A DNA stretch of 64,000 nucleotides from Carboxylicivirga marina (GTDB lineage Bacteria > Bacteroidota > Bacteroidia > Bacteroidales > Marinilabiliaceae): assembly GCF_016612505.1 (NCBI RefSeq), contig NZ_JAENRR010000005.1, positions 106,531 through 170,530 on the forward strand, written 5' to 3'. Below, piece after piece: positions 46,750 to 56,613 of this stretch (position 1 is the first letter of the stretch; every line of letters begins with the position of its first letter). The notes beneath the pieces were generated by a model that saw only the letters and a list, made by a program, of their open reading frames with translations, was not told the origin of the DNA and did no database searches. The translations under genes were made by a program, and so were the position numbers.

Positions 46750-47506
46750 GGAATTAAAGTTTGAAATCTGTATTGATTCCGTTCAATCGGCAATTAATGC
46801 ACAAGCAGCAGGCGCACATCGTGTTGAGTTATGTGACAATCTTTTTGAAGGAGGCACAACACCAAGTGCAGGCATGATTAAACAGGTTAAAAACATAGCT
46901 ACAGACATTAAAGTCTTTATCATCATAAGGCCACGTGGCGGCGACTTTGTCTATTCCAATGAAGAAATAGAAGTTATGCTTGCTGACATTGAAATCGCAA
47001 AACAACTTGGCGCCGACGGCTTCGTTTCGGGTTGTTTATTAAAATCGGGGGAGATTGATGTTAAAAACACAAAAAAATTAATAGCTGCATGTGGCGATTT
47101 ACCATTTACTTTTCATCGCGCATTTGATATGTGCAAAGACCCATTTATTGCACTCAATAAACTCATTGACATAGGTGTTTCTCGAATTCTCACATCCGGA
47201 ATGGAGCAAACGGCACTCTTAGGTGTACAAAATATTTCTAAACTTGTAGAAAAAGCGGCTAATAAAATAACAATTTTAGTAGGCTCAGGCATTAAACCTG
47301 ATAACATTGCAAAAATTGGTAAAATCACAAAAGCAAGCGAATTTCATTTTTCTGCTCGTAAAACATTTGATTCACCAATGGAATATAAAAACGAAGCGAT
47401 TAAAATGGGAGGCATTCCAGGACTACCTGAATTCAATCTATTTTACTCAGATTTCGACATTATTAAAGAAACAATTAAAGCGGCGCAGAATATTTACATC
47501 AAATAA
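46742..47506 (+). CDS. cutC: CutC family protein (copper homeostasis protein)
   Basis: A 254-residue TIM-barrel protein. Family segments include ELKFEICIDSVQSAINAQAAGAHRVELCDNL, split here as FEICIDSVQSA and AHRVELCDNLFEGGTTPS, then IIIRPRGGDFVYS, GADGFVSGCL, TFHRAFDMC and RILTSGMEQTA. CutC was linked to copper tolerance in E. coli, but later work questions a direct copper role, so function is uncertain. The start overlaps the acyl-CoA synthetase stop by 8 bases, which shows co-translation but no obvious shared pathway. Confidence 0.93.
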   Translation: MNKELKFEICIDSVQSAINAQAAGAHRVELCDNLFEGGTTPSAGMIKQVKNIATDIKVFIIIRPRGGDFVYSNEEIEVMLADIEIAKQLGADGFVSGCLLKSGEIDVKNTKKLIAACGDLPFTFHRAFDMCKDPFIALNKLIDIGVSRILTSGMEQTALLGVQNISKLVEKAANKITILVGSGIKPDNIAKIGKITKASEFHFSARKTFDSPMEYKNEAIKMGGIPGLPEFNLFYSDFDIIKETIKAAQNIYIK

Positions 47507-47646
47507 ATAGGTACTTTGGTTAAAAAAAAAGTGCATTCTGTAAAGTTTTTTCCATAAACACGCATCTTTATTACAACTTTGAAACATTTGATTTTCGTAA
47601 TCGTAAAGTTTTTTACATTTTTACATCGTAATTAAAGCACATTCGA

Positions 47647-48492
47647 ATGCCGTTATCATTTAGATATTTTATTGTATTTATTGTTTTGCTTGCAACCATC
47701 CTACCTGAATCTAATGCACAACGCAGAAGAAAACCACGTATTTGGGAGGGTTTTAGTGTCACCGGACGTGTTGGTGCTAACCATTTTTATGGTGATTTGG
47801 TTGACGATGGCAGAACAAATTTTTCACTAGGAGTAGTTGGCGAGAAAGAACTAACTCCATTTTTGTCAGGAAGAGCCTCGATTATGGGTGGAAAAATGAG
47901 TGGAACTCAACACGCGTACTCTTCTGGTGATGAAATAAATTACGTTGGTGACATATACGCCTATTTCGATAACACCTATGCTGAGTTTAATGTTGGAGCG
48001 TCATTTAAACCATTAAATATATTACTAGGATACTATAAACAACGTTCTTTCAACCCTTATGTAATCGGACAGGTTGGAATGATTTACTATAGTGCGTCAG
48101 AATATTTTGGTACTGGGTCTGGTAATGAAGACGGCCTTCACTGGAGAGACAAAAGTGGTATCACTGCATCCATTGCAGGAGGCCTTGGTTTATCATATTG
48201 GATAAACTCTCAATGGAGCGTAAACATAGAAGCTATTGGCACCTTCCCTACATCCGATGAACTTGATGCACACAGTGAGTGGACAGACGGAGCTGGCAAT
48301 GTACATAAAACAGATGCCAATGACTTTTACTATACGACCAGTTTTGGCTTAACATTCTTAATCGATGACAGTCGCTGGAAAAATGAGCCTAAATACAATC
48401 GTAAAGCATACTTAAAAACACGCTCTCAATACAAGAGTTCATCGAAAAAGAATTTGAAGTCTATTAATAAGAAGCGTCGAAAAAAAAGATAG
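47647..48492 (+). CDS. Outer-membrane beta-barrel protein, porin-like (unknown function)
   Basis: The 281-residue protein starts with a signal peptide (cleavage near PESNAQ) followed by a basic RRRKPR patch. The body has alternating hydrophobic and polar residues and repeated glycine-rich strands (FSVTGRVGANHFYGDL, ASIAGGLGLSYWINSQWSVNIEAIGTF), as in small outer-membrane barrels. It lacks the usual C-terminal aromatic residue: after the last strand (TSFGLTFLIDD) comes a Lys/Arg-rich tail of about 35 residues ending KKRRKKR, perhaps periplasmic or cell-wall-binding. Start is ATG 47647. It forms its own unit with a terminator. Confidence 0.8.
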   Translation: MPLSFRYFIVFIVLLATILPESNAQRRRKPRIWEGFSVTGRVGANHFYGDLVDDGRTNFSLGVVGEKELTPFLSGRASIMGGKMSGTQHAYSSGDEINYVGDIYAYFDNTYAEFNVGASFKPLNILLGYYKQRSFNPYVIGQVGMIYYSASEYFGTGSGNEDGLHWRDKSGITASIAGGLGLSYWINSQWSVNIEAIGTFPTSDELDAHSEWTDGAGNVHKTDANDFYYTTSFGLTFLIDDSRWKNEPKYNRKAYLKTRSQYKSSSKKNLKSINKKRRKKR

Positions 48493-48512
48493 ATAACTAA
48501 ATTATTATACAG

Positions 48513-48539
48513 AAGAGTTGCAAAAGCAACTCTTTTTTT
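48513..48539 (+). terminator. Intrinsic terminator of the beta-barrel gene
   Basis: AAGAGTTGC (48513-48521), loop AAAA, GCAACTCTT (48526-48534), then T to 48539. Confidence 0.85.
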
Positions 48540-48569
48540 GTCTTTTATGTTTCTGAAAACAGACCTCTC

Positions 48570-50579
48570 ATGGAACTCAAGATAATATCAGACTTTTCTC
48601 CAACAGGAGATCAACCACAAGCTATTGAACAATTAACTCAGGGTATCACTGAAAGCACGAAACATCAATCGCTACTGGGAGTGACCGGATCTGGCAAAAC
48701 TTTTACAGTAGCAAATGTGATTGAGCAAGTTCAGAAACCAACCCTTATACTCTCGCACAATAAAACACTAGCTGCACAGCTATATGGTGAGTTTAAACAA
48801 TTCTTCCCTAAAAATGCAGTTGAATACTTCGTTTCTTATTACGATTACTATCAACCTGAAGCATATTTGCCGGTTACAGACACATACATTGAAAAGGATT
48901 TATCGATTAATGATGAGATTGAAAAATTAAGACTTAGTGCCACATCTGCTCTATTATCAGGACGAAGAGATGTGATCGTAATTTCATCTGTCTCTTGCCT
49001 CTATGGCATAGGTAATCCTGAAGACTTCCATTCAGGTGTCATTACCCTAGAAAAAGAAATGAGCATTTCGAGAAATGTATTCCTTCGACAATTGGTTGAC
49101 AGCCTATATTCCAGAAATGAAGTAATGTTTGAACGCGGCAACTTTCGAGTTAAAGGAGATACGGTAGAAATATTTCTAGCTTATGCCGATCACGCTTGCC
49201 GCATTATCTTTTGGGGAGATGAAATTGAAGACATAGAAATTTTCCATCCCGAAAATGGAAAGCGCATTGAATCAATGGATAAAATCACAATTTATCCGGC
49301 GAATATCTTCATCACGTCCAAAGAAAGAACACAGGAAGCCATTAAAGAAATACAGGATGATTTAACTCAACACCTGGCATTTCTACGAGGAAATGGTAAA
49401 ACACAAGAAGCCAAGCGCCTTGATGAACGAGTTAATTACGATTTAGAAATGATTCGCGAACTTGGATATTGCCCAGGTATCGAAAACTATTCGCGATATT
49501 TTGATGGCCGACAAGAAGGCACACGACCATTCTGTTTACTTGATTATTTCCCTGACGATTACATGGTTGTTATTGATGAGAGCCATGTAACTATCCCGCA
49601 AATTAGAGCCATGTATGGTGGTGATAAATCAAGAAAACAAAATCTTGTAGAATATGGATTCAGATTACCTGCTGCCATGGACAACCGCCCTTTGCAGTTT
49701 GAAGAATTTGAAACACTAATTAACCAAATCATATACGTTAGTGCAACCCCGGCCGATTATGAATTGGAAAAATCTGAAGGCATTGTTGTTGAGCAGTTAA
49801 TTCGACCAACCGGCTTGTTGGATCCTGAAATAGATGTCCGGCCCAGTCAAAACCAAATTGACGATCTAATTAATGAAATAAACGACCGTATCGAGAAGAA
49901 AGAGCGCATATTAGTAACAACCCTTACCAAGCGCATGGCTGAAGAATTAACAAAGTACCTGACCCGCCTTTCAATCAAATGCGAATACATTCATTCGGAC
50001 GTAGATACGCTCGAACGTGTCAAAATAATGGAAAACCTACGTTTAGGTACATTCGATGTGCTTATTGGAGTTAATCTATTACGCGAAGGCTTAGACTTGC
50101 CAGAAGTATCTCTAGTGGCCATTTTAGATGCCGATAAAGAAGGCTTCTTACGCTCTGAACGCTCATTGACCCAAACAGCAGGCAGAGCCGCGCGTAACCT
50201 AAATGGCCGAGTTATTATGTATGCTGACAAAATTACCAAAAGTATGCAAGCTACCATTGACGCTACATTATACCGACGTGAGAAACAGCTAAAATACAAT
50301 CAGGATAACAATATCGTACCAACACAAATAAACAAACAATTAACAAGCATTATTGAATCATCTACTAATTCAAAAGCCTACGTTGAGCCCGACACCAATA
50401 ATATAGCTGCAGACCCGGTTGTGGAATACATGAGTAGCGATGCACTTAAGAAAACAATTGAGAAAACAAGAAAAGAGATGCAAAAAGCTGCCAAAGAACT
50501 GGATTTTATTACAGCAGCACAGTATCGTGACGAGATTAAAAGGCTTGAAGAATTAATGCATAAAAAAACCTCGAAGTAA
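48570..50579 (+). CDS. uvrB: Excinuclease ABC subunit B
   Basis: This 669-residue helicase-like protein is the damage-verifying subunit of nucleotide excision repair; UvrA loads it and it recruits UvrC. Motifs: Walker A LLGVTGSGKT, HNKTLAAQLYGEF, the DNA-gripping hairpin YYDYYQPEAYLP, DESH box VIDESHVTIPQ, helicase motif VI QTAGRAARN, and a C-terminal UVR domain (ALKKTIEKTRKEMQKAAKE). Length is normal. ATG 48570 gives MELKIISDFSPTGDQP, the usual beginning. It converges on rpoD with a shared hairpin overlapping its stop codon. Confidence 0.97.
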   Translation: MELKIISDFSPTGDQPQAIEQLTQGITESTKHQSLLGVTGSGKTFTVANVIEQVQKPTLILSHNKTLAAQLYGEFKQFFPKNAVEYFVSYYDYYQPEAYLPVTDTYIEKDLSINDEIEKLRLSATSALLSGRRDVIVISSVSCLYGIGNPEDFHSGVITLEKEMSISRNVFLRQLVDSLYSRNEVMFERGNFRVKGDTVEIFLAYADHACRIIFWGDEIEDIEIFHPENGKRIESMDKITIYPANIFITSKERTQEAIKEIQDDLTQHLAFLRGNGKTQEAKRLDERVNYDLEMIRELGYCPGIENYSRYFDGRQEGTRPFCLLDYFPDDYMVVIDESHVTIPQIRAMYGGDKSRKQNLVEYGFRLPAAMDNRPLQFEEFETLINQIIYVSATPADYELEKSEGIVVEQLIRPTGLLDPEIDVRPSQNQIDDLINEINDRIEKKERILVTTLTKRMAEELTKYLTRLSIKCEYIHSDVDTLERVKIMENLRLGTFDVLIGVNLLREGLDLPEVSLVAILDADKEGFLRSERSLTQTAGRAARNLNGRVIMYADKITKSMQATIDATLYRREKQLKYNQDNNIVPTQINKQLTSIIESSTNSKAYVEPDTNNIAADPVVEYMSSDALKKTIEKTRKEMQKAAKELDFITAAQYRDEIKRLEELMHKKTSK

Positions 50580-50595
50580 ATTACTTCGAGGCTTA
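50562..50595. terminator. Terminator between uvrB and rpoD
   Basis: CCTCGAAG (50569-50576) pairs with CTTCGAGG (50584-50591). Seven A precede it on the plus strand, giving a strong T-run for rpoD on the minus strand; the uvrB stop lies in the loop side of the stem. Confidence 0.8.
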
Positions 50596-50614
50596 TTATA
50601 TATTTAATTGTAGT

Positions 50615-51475
50615 TTATCCTAAATAAGATTTCAACAATTTACTTCGAGAAGTGTGACGCAAACGACGAATTGCCTTTTCTTTAATCTGACGAACACGCT
50701 CACGCGTTAATCCAAAGCGCTCACCAATTTCTTCAAGTGTCATTTCCTGACAACCAATACCGAAGAATAATTTGATAATATCACTCTCACGCTCAGTTAA
50801 TGTTGCTAATGCTCTTTCAATCTCACGAGCTAATGACTCATTAATCAAAGACTTATCGGCATTTGGAGAATCGCTATTTACCAATACATCCAACAAACTA
50901 TTATCTTCACCTTCAACAAATGGCGCATCAACTGAAATATGACGACCTGAAACACGCATTGTATCAGCCACCTTTTCTGGCGGTAACTCTAACTTATCTG
51001 CTAATTCTTCTGGTGAAGGCTTACGTTCGTTCTCTTGCTCAAATTTGGAGTAAGCTTTATTGATTTTATTCAACGAGCCAACCTGATTAAGCGGCAAGCG
51101 AACAATACGAGACTGCTCTGCCAAAGCCTGTAAGATAGATTGTCTAATCCACCAAACAGCATATGAAATAAACTTAAATCCTCTGGTTTCATCAAATTTT
51201 TCAGCCGCCTTAATCAATCCAAGGTTTCCTTCATTAATTAAGTCAGGTAAACTTAATCCCTGATTTTGGTACTGCTTTGCAACAGATACAACAAAACGAA
51301 GGTTTGCTCGGGTTAATTTTTCCAAAGCAATTTGATCACCTTTTTTTATTCGCTGAGCCAACTCTACTTCTTCCTCAACAGAAATTAGTTCTTCACGTCC
51401 AATTTCCTGCAAGTACTTATCCAGAGATGCGCTTTCGCGGTTAGTTATCGACTTAGTTATCTTGAGTTGTCTCAT
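50615..51475 (-). CDS. rpoD: Primary sigma factor RpoD/SigA (short Bacteroidota form)
   Basis: The 286-residue housekeeping sigma factor lacks region 1.1 and the non-conserved region, as is normal for the Bacteroidota sigma-ABfr type (about 286-290 residues). Region 1.2 is near the N-terminus ([15 protein letters not shown]). Region 2 has [28 protein letters not shown] and [15 protein letters not shown]; region 3 has [13 protein letters not shown]; region 4.2 is [20 protein letters not shown]. It explains the TAnnTTTG promoters seen in the window. Start is ATG 51473-51475. Confidence 0.96.
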   Translation of the reverse strand: MRQLKITKSITNRESASLDKYLQEIGREELISVEEEVELAQRIKKGDQIALEKLTRANLRFVVSVAKQYQNQGLSLPDLINEGNLGLIKAAEKFDETRGFKFISYAVWWIRQSILQALAEQSRIVRLPLNQVGSLNKINKAYSKFEQENERKPSPEELADKLELPPEKVADTMRVSGRHISVDAPFVEGEDNSLLDVLVNSDSPNADKSLINESLAREIERALATLTERESDIIKLFFGIGCQEMTLEEIGERFGLTRERVRQIKEKAIRRLRHTSRSKLLKSYLG

Positions 51476-51558
51476 ATTCCTTATAAAAAATCCGGCACAA
51501 AAGTACTACAAATTCCTTATTTTTCCAACCTTTTCATGCCTTAAAGCCAGAAAACATT

Positions 51559-53034
51559 TTAATCAGCAAGGTTTACAGCATAGTACACGACTCTACCATT
51601 TGGATAAATTCCTGTTAAAAACAATCCATCCTGAGCCTCACTTACTGCTGCCGTAAAATCACCAACGGTTTTAATAGGCATATTATTTACTTTAGTAATA
51701 ATATACCCTTCCTTAACACCACTTTGACGTAAACTTCCATTTCCTGCTTCTACAACTTGTATGCCATAACGCACTCCAAGGCGACGTAAATCACTCGTAG
51801 ACACTGCTTCTAAGGTAGCTCCTAAAGTTTCGTCAAATTTATTCGAAGAAATAATACCGGTTGTTCCGCGTATATTACGTAAAGTGACCTCAAAAGGTTT
51901 CTGTTTTCCATTACGTAACACAATTAAATTTACTTTTTCACCAGGTCGATGCATACTTACCCTCTCCTGCAACTCAGGAACCGAGTTTACATCCTCTCCA
52001 TTAACGGACAAAATAATATCTCCGGCTTTAATTCCAGCTTCTTCTGCTCCACCGTTTGGAGCCACACTACCAACTAATACACCTTCTATTTTATCAATTG
52101 AAATACCAAGTTCATCAGCCTGATCTTTTGTAACATTACTCACTTCAACTATACTCACACCTAATAAACCACGCTGTACTTCACCAAATTCCATTAAATC
52201 AGCAACTACTTTTTTAGCGATGGTAACCGGTACCGCAAAAGAATAACCCGTAAATGATCCTGTGCGTGATGCAATAGCGGTATTAATTCCCACCAATTCG
52301 CCTCGCTGGTTTACTAATGCCCCACCACTATTACCAGGATTAACAGCCGCATCTGTTTGAATGAATGATTCAACACCGAGCGTTTGATTTCGATTGGCAA
52401 TAATATTAATGCTTCGTGCTTTTGCACTTACAATACCAGCTGTTACTGTCGAAGTTAAATTAAATGGATTTCCAACAGCCAATACCCATTCACCAATCTT
52501 AAGGTTATCTGAATCCCCATATGGCACAAACGGTAATTCTTCTGCATCAATTTTTAATAAAGCAATATCAGAGGTTGGATCTGCACCTACCAAAGTTGCC
52601 GAAAATGTACGGCGGTCATTTAGCGTTACTTCAATCTCATCGGCATTATCAACGACATGGTTATTCGTAATGATGTATCCATCCTTAGTTAAAATTACAC
52701 CAGAACCTGCCCCCATTACAGGTTGTGGTTGCTGACGGTATCCACTTCCAGGACCAAAAAAGAACTCATAAAATGGGTTATTGGAATAATAATCCTTCCC
52801 ACTGCTTCTGGTTTTCACGTGAACGACAGCATGAACACTACTTTCAGCAGCATAGGTTAAATCAGGCAAATTACCCTGTACCTGGGCAGATGCGAACTGA
52901 CCAATGGCTGGGACCTGCTCTTTAACTGTTATTATTTGGGGTTCATTATTTGAAATGCGTGAATAAACATAAACGACACTCACAGCTGTAACAACAGCAA
53001 TGGCAAATGTGAAAAAAAATCTTTTTGCATTCAT
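51559..53034 (-). CDS. degP: Periplasmic serine protease DegP/HtrA (Do family)
   Basis: The 491-residue protein has an N-terminal signal/anchor helix (FFFTFAIAVVTAVSVVYVY), a trypsin-like domain with catalytic His in TNNHVVDNADE, Asp in SDIALLKID and Ser in NPGNSGGALV, and two PDZ domains (about 300-385 and 400-490; the first has GIKAGDIILSVNGEDV). It degrades or refolds misfolded envelope proteins. The second PDZ domain is less regular, which is common. Start is ATG 53032-53034. It is upstream of rpoD on the same strand with an 83-base gap. Confidence 0.94.
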   Translation of the reverse strand: MNAKRFFFTFAIAVVTAVSVVYVYSRISNNEPQIITVKEQVPAIGQFASAQVQGNLPDLTYAAESSVHAVVHVKTRSSGKDYYSNNPFYEFFFGPGSGYRQQPQPVMGAGSGVILTKDGYIITNNHVVDNADEIEVTLNDRRTFSATLVGADPTSDIALLKIDAEELPFVPYGDSDNLKIGEWVLAVGNPFNLTSTVTAGIVSAKARSINIIANRNQTLGVESFIQTDAAVNPGNSGGALVNQRGELVGINTAIASRTGSFTGYSFAVPVTIAKKVVADLMEFGEVQRGLLGVSIVEVSNVTKDQADELGISIDKIEGVLVGSVAPNGGAEEAGIKAGDIILSVNGEDVNSVPELQERVSMHRPGEKVNLIVLRNGKQKPFEVTLRNIRGTTGIISSNKFDETLGATLEAVSTSDLRRLGVRYGIQVVEAGNGSLRQSGVKEGYIITKVNNMPIKTVGDFTAAVSEAQDGLFLTGIYPNGRVVYYAVNLAD

Positions 53035-53237
53035 ATTATAATCCTTTTATTAAGTTACTGTTAGGTAAATTACGAAAATCAATCTTCATCAAATAGATTC
53101 ATCTGATTTTAACATTTATTATATCTAGATATTGAAATATAGTAAAAGATTGTTCTCAAAAATTATACCCGACACCTACTTTAACTTGACCTTAACGTTT
53201 TTTTGCCAAACTTTAAGGATATTCTGTCATATCAACG

Positions 53238-53245
53238 TATTTTTG
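53238..53245 (+). promoter_or_regulatory. Predicted -7 box of dapF
   Basis: TATTTTTG matches TAnnTTTG and would start transcription about 50 bases ahead of dapF. Confidence 0.4.
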
Positions 53246-53303
53246 TAATGAAAACAAGACGTTTTGTCTTTTGTTTAGTTACACACTAAATAAAGTACTT
53301 AAA

Positions 53304-54089
53304 ATGAGTATGATTGACTTCTATAAATATCAAGGAACCGGCAATGATTTTGTTATTATTGACAACAGAAACAATCAGTTTAACGGAGATGACGTTTCAT
53401 TAATCAACCATTTGTGTGATAGACATTTTGGCATTGGCGGTGATGGACTAATGTTATTAGAAAGCCACCCTGAACTCGATTTTACAATGCGCTATTTTAA
53501 CAGCGATGGCCGAGAAGCATCTATGTGTGGTAATGGAGGACGTTGTATTGCAGCTTTTGCTGTGCATATGAATGTTGTTAAATCACCTGAGAGCTTTTCT
53601 TTTATGGCAGTTGATGGTGAACATCATGCAACATACAACGATGGCATTGTCAATCTTAAAATGATAAGCGTTAACGATATCAAAAAAGCTGACAATTATA
53701 CTTTTATGAATACCGGCTCCCCTCATCATGTTTGTTTTATTAATGACGTTGACGATGTTAATGTTGTTCAGGAAGGGAAAGAAATTAGATACTCAGAGTT
53801 ATATGCCCCGGATGGCACAAATGTTAACTTTGTGCAGTTTGATTCAGAGAACCAGATTAAAGTACGGACATACGAACGTGGCGTAGAAGATGAAACCTTT
53901 GCTTGCGGAACAGGTGTTGTGGCATCTGCCATTTCGGCACATTTATTAAAACCTGAATACACACATTTTAAAGTCGATGTTCTGGGAGGTAAACTTGAAG
54001 TTACGATGAAGCCAAATGAAATCGGATTTGATGATGTATGGCTAAAGGGGCCGGCAACTTTTGTATTCAAAGGAAAAATAGAGATTTAA
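53304..54089 (+). CDS. dapF: Diaminopimelate epimerase
   Basis: The 261-residue enzyme converts LL- to meso-diaminopimelate for lysine and peptidoglycan synthesis, using two cysteines as acid and base. Both are present: MCGNGGRC (about residue 75) and FACGTGVV (about 206). YQGTGNDFVIIDNR near the N-terminus is diagnostic. The open frame extends 11 codons upstream to a TTG, but ATG 53304 gives the standard start MSMIDFYKYQG; the ATG two codons later is also possible. It is convergent with otsAB. Confidence 0.96.
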   Translation: MSMIDFYKYQGTGNDFVIIDNRNNQFNGDDVSLINHLCDRHFGIGGDGLMLLESHPELDFTMRYFNSDGREASMCGNGGRCIAAFAVHMNVVKSPESFSFMAVDGEHHATYNDGIVNLKMISVNDIKKADNYTFMNTGSPHHVCFINDVDDVNVVQEGKEIRYSELYAPDGTNVNFVQFDSENQIKVRTYERGVEDETFACGTGVVASAISAHLLKPEYTHFKVDVLGGKLEVTMKPNEIGFDDVWLKGPATFVFKGKIEI

Positions 54090-54100
54090 CGATGGCAGAT

Positions 54101-54138
54101 ACAAAAAACGGCACCTTTAACAGCGCCGTTTTTTTTTT
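54101..54138. terminator. Bidirectional terminator between dapF and otsAB
   Basis: AAAAAACGGC (54103-54112) pairs with GCCGTTTTTT (54125-54134); loop of 12 bases; ten T follow on the plus strand and six on the minus strand. Confidence 0.85.
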
Positions 54139-54154
54139 GCATCCTTAATTTGTA

Positions 54155-56362
54155 CTATTCACTTAATTGTTTTAAGAATTTGCGCACAGCATCAACTGAT
54201 TCTAGTTTGTAGTTAGCACTTGTCCGTTGAATACCAACTTTTACTGTTATTGCTTCTGCTTGCAGCTCTTTAAACATATATTCATCTGTCCAGTCATCAC
54301 CCATTGCCATTAAATAATCAAATTTCTCATTATTGATGAACTGATTTGCAGCAATTCCCTTATTGATACCACCACTTTTGACTTCAATCACCTTGCTACC
54401 TTCCATAATTTCGAGGTTAAGGTTGCCAACTAAATTAAGCAACTCATCTTTGAGTTCATTGGCACGAATCAAGCTCTGTTCTGGCTCGGCCTTACGATAA
54501 TGCCATACTAACGAATAGTTCTTTTCCTCAATAAATGAACCTGGTGTACGATCAACAAATCGCTCTAGCACTGGTCGGATAACAGGCATCCAGTCATTAT
54601 TAACTTTCGTAAGCGTCTGCCATTCCTCACCATACTTGCGCAACCAAACACCATGTTCACAAATAAGGTTTATAGGTACATCAGCAAACCACTTCTCGAG
54701 CGTGTATCGGTCACGACCACTAATAATGGTAACTGTATTCCTCTCATCAGCTATTAAACGATTTAAAATCGTGTACAACTCTTCATTTGGAGTCGCTTCT
54801 TGCGGATTCTTATGAAATGAAGTTAGTGTTCCATCGTAGTCAAGGAAGATAGCACGTTTTTTAGCTTTATTGTATTTAGCATTTAAATCCTCAAAAACAC
54901 TAGAAGTAATCTTCTTAACCAAAAATTCCTTTTGTATACGCTTCACATTCTCCAAGGCATCAACAAATTCACCAGCCCACTTAAAAACAGAATAACGCTG
55001 AATCCTTTCCTGCAAATACCCCATACGCTCTTTCTGCTCTTCAATTGGCATTGTTAAAGCACGATAAAGAGCTTCGGCAATTTCATCTTCGTTAATTGGA
55101 TTAATGGTTATGGCCTCTCCCATTTCCTTAGAAACACCTGCCATCTCACTCAATACAATGACACCTGTTTGATTACCTCGTGAAGCGACATATTCCTTAG
55201 CCACCAGATTCATACCATCACGTAAAGGTGTAATTAAGGCGACATCAGACATATTGTATAGCTCAACCAGATTCTCGAATGGCATTGCGCGATAGAAATA
55301 CCAAACTGGCGTATAATTAATGCTTCCATAGGTACCATTGATATTACCAACCAATTCATCCACTTCTTTTTTAAGCATCATATACTCCTCTACCTGCCCC
55401 CGACTAGGAACAGCTAACATTATCAGCGTCACTTTCCCATGAAACTCCGGATATTTCTCCATGAATTTCCTGAAAGCTTTCAAGCGCTGAGGAATTCCCT
55501 TGGTGTAATCCAGGCGATCAATCGATAAAATCAAACGTCGATTTGGCGAAGTCATAAAATACTTCTCCAACTCCTGATGTAATTCAGAGCGTTCCTGAAT
55601 CGTTTTCTGCATCACTGCAGCTGATGTTTTCTTAAATTTATCATAGTCAATTCCCATTGGGAAAGAATCGGCCTTAATAATTCGATCTTCAGCATGAATT
55701 TCGTTGAAGGCAATTTCATAACCATATAAGCGACGAACCGAACTTAAGAAGTGACGTTCATAGTCGTAAATATGGAAACCTAATAAATCAGCTCCCAACA
55801 TTCCTTCTAACAGCTCCATACGCCATGGTAATATCCTAAACACCTCATATGATGGAAACGGAATATGAAGAAAAAAACCAACTGTCACATTGGGTTTCAT
55901 CGATTTAATCATACCCGGCACTAATAGCAATTGATAATCGTGTACCCACACAGTATCCCCATCTTCAGCCACCTCAAGGACTCTATCGGCAAATCGCTGA
56001 TTAACACGCTTGTATGCTTTCCAATTTTCTGGAGAATAATCGACATACTGCGTAAAATAATGAAACAATGGCCAAACCGTTTTATTGCTGAAGCCTTCGT
56101 AATACTCAAGTATTTCCTGCTCACTTAACGGAACCGTCACACAACTCTTTTCACTAAGCAAACTATCAATTTCGGCACTATCATCAGTCGACAAGTCATC
56201 AGAATTAACACCTGACCATCCAATCCATTTACCTCCGTATTCGGTATATACTGATTTCATTCCAGTAGCCAATCCACCCACACTTTCGATTAAACTGTAT
56301 CCACTTTCTTCTTTTACTAAACTATACGGCAACCTGTTGGCAACAATATGAAGTTTTGACAT
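54155..56362 (-). CDS. otsAB: Bifunctional trehalose-6-phosphate synthase/phosphatase (OtsA-OtsB fusion)
   Basis: A 735-residue fusion that makes trehalose from UDP-glucose and glucose-6-phosphate and then removes the phosphate. The GT20 synthase part (1 to about 490) has the GGLATGMKSVYTEYGGKWIGWSG loop, seen in part as GGLATGM and GKWIGWSG, DYQLLLVPGM, GFFLHIPFPSYEVFR and SIDRLDYTKGIPQRL. The phosphatase part (from about 500) is a HAD enzyme with IFLDYDGTLTSF and MGDDWTDEYMF. The fused order is frequent in Bacteroidota. Start is ATG 56360-56362. A GH15 enzyme gene diverges 250 bases away. Confidence 0.95.
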   Translation of the reverse strand: MSKLHIVANRLPYSLVKEESGYSLIESVGGLATGMKSVYTEYGGKWIGWSGVNSDDLSTDDSAEIDSLLSEKSCVTVPLSEQEILEYYEGFSNKTVWPLFHYFTQYVDYSPENWKAYKRVNQRFADRVLEVAEDGDTVWVHDYQLLLVPGMIKSMKPNVTVGFFLHIPFPSYEVFRILPWRMELLEGMLGADLLGFHIYDYERHFLSSVRRLYGYEIAFNEIHAEDRIIKADSFPMGIDYDKFKKTSAAVMQKTIQERSELHQELEKYFMTSPNRRLILSIDRLDYTKGIPQRLKAFRKFMEKYPEFHGKVTLIMLAVPSRGQVEEYMMLKKEVDELVGNINGTYGSINYTPVWYFYRAMPFENLVELYNMSDVALITPLRDGMNLVAKEYVASRGNQTGVIVLSEMAGVSKEMGEAITINPINEDEIAEALYRALTMPIEEQKERMGYLQERIQRYSVFKWAGEFVDALENVKRIQKEFLVKKITSSVFEDLNAKYNKAKKRAIFLDYDGTLTSFHKNPQEATPNEELYTILNRLIADERNTVTIISGRDRYTLEKWFADVPINLICEHGVWLRKYGEEWQTLTKVNNDWMPVIRPVLERFVDRTPGSFIEEKNYSLVWHYRKAEPEQSLIRANELKDELLNLVGNLNLEIMEGSKVIEVKSGGINKGIAANQFINNEKFDYLMAMGDDWTDEYMFKELQAEAITVKVGIQRTSANYKLESVDAVRKFLKQLSE

Positions 56363-56613
56363 AGGCTTAAATTTGATTATTTTCTGCTATGCAACAGCTT
56401 AATAACAAAACCAGATATAACACTGATTATCAAACTAATTACGAGAGGCAGATTATATTAGAAACATGATTTTTTAAAAGAAACCCCCAAATAGTAGCAT
56501 TATTAAAAAAATACCATTTTTTTTGCACTATAAAGCAAATATACATCTTTATAGGTTATATCATTGTTTATAAAAAAGAAGTTTTTACTGAATTTGCATA
56601 AGTTTATTTGCGT

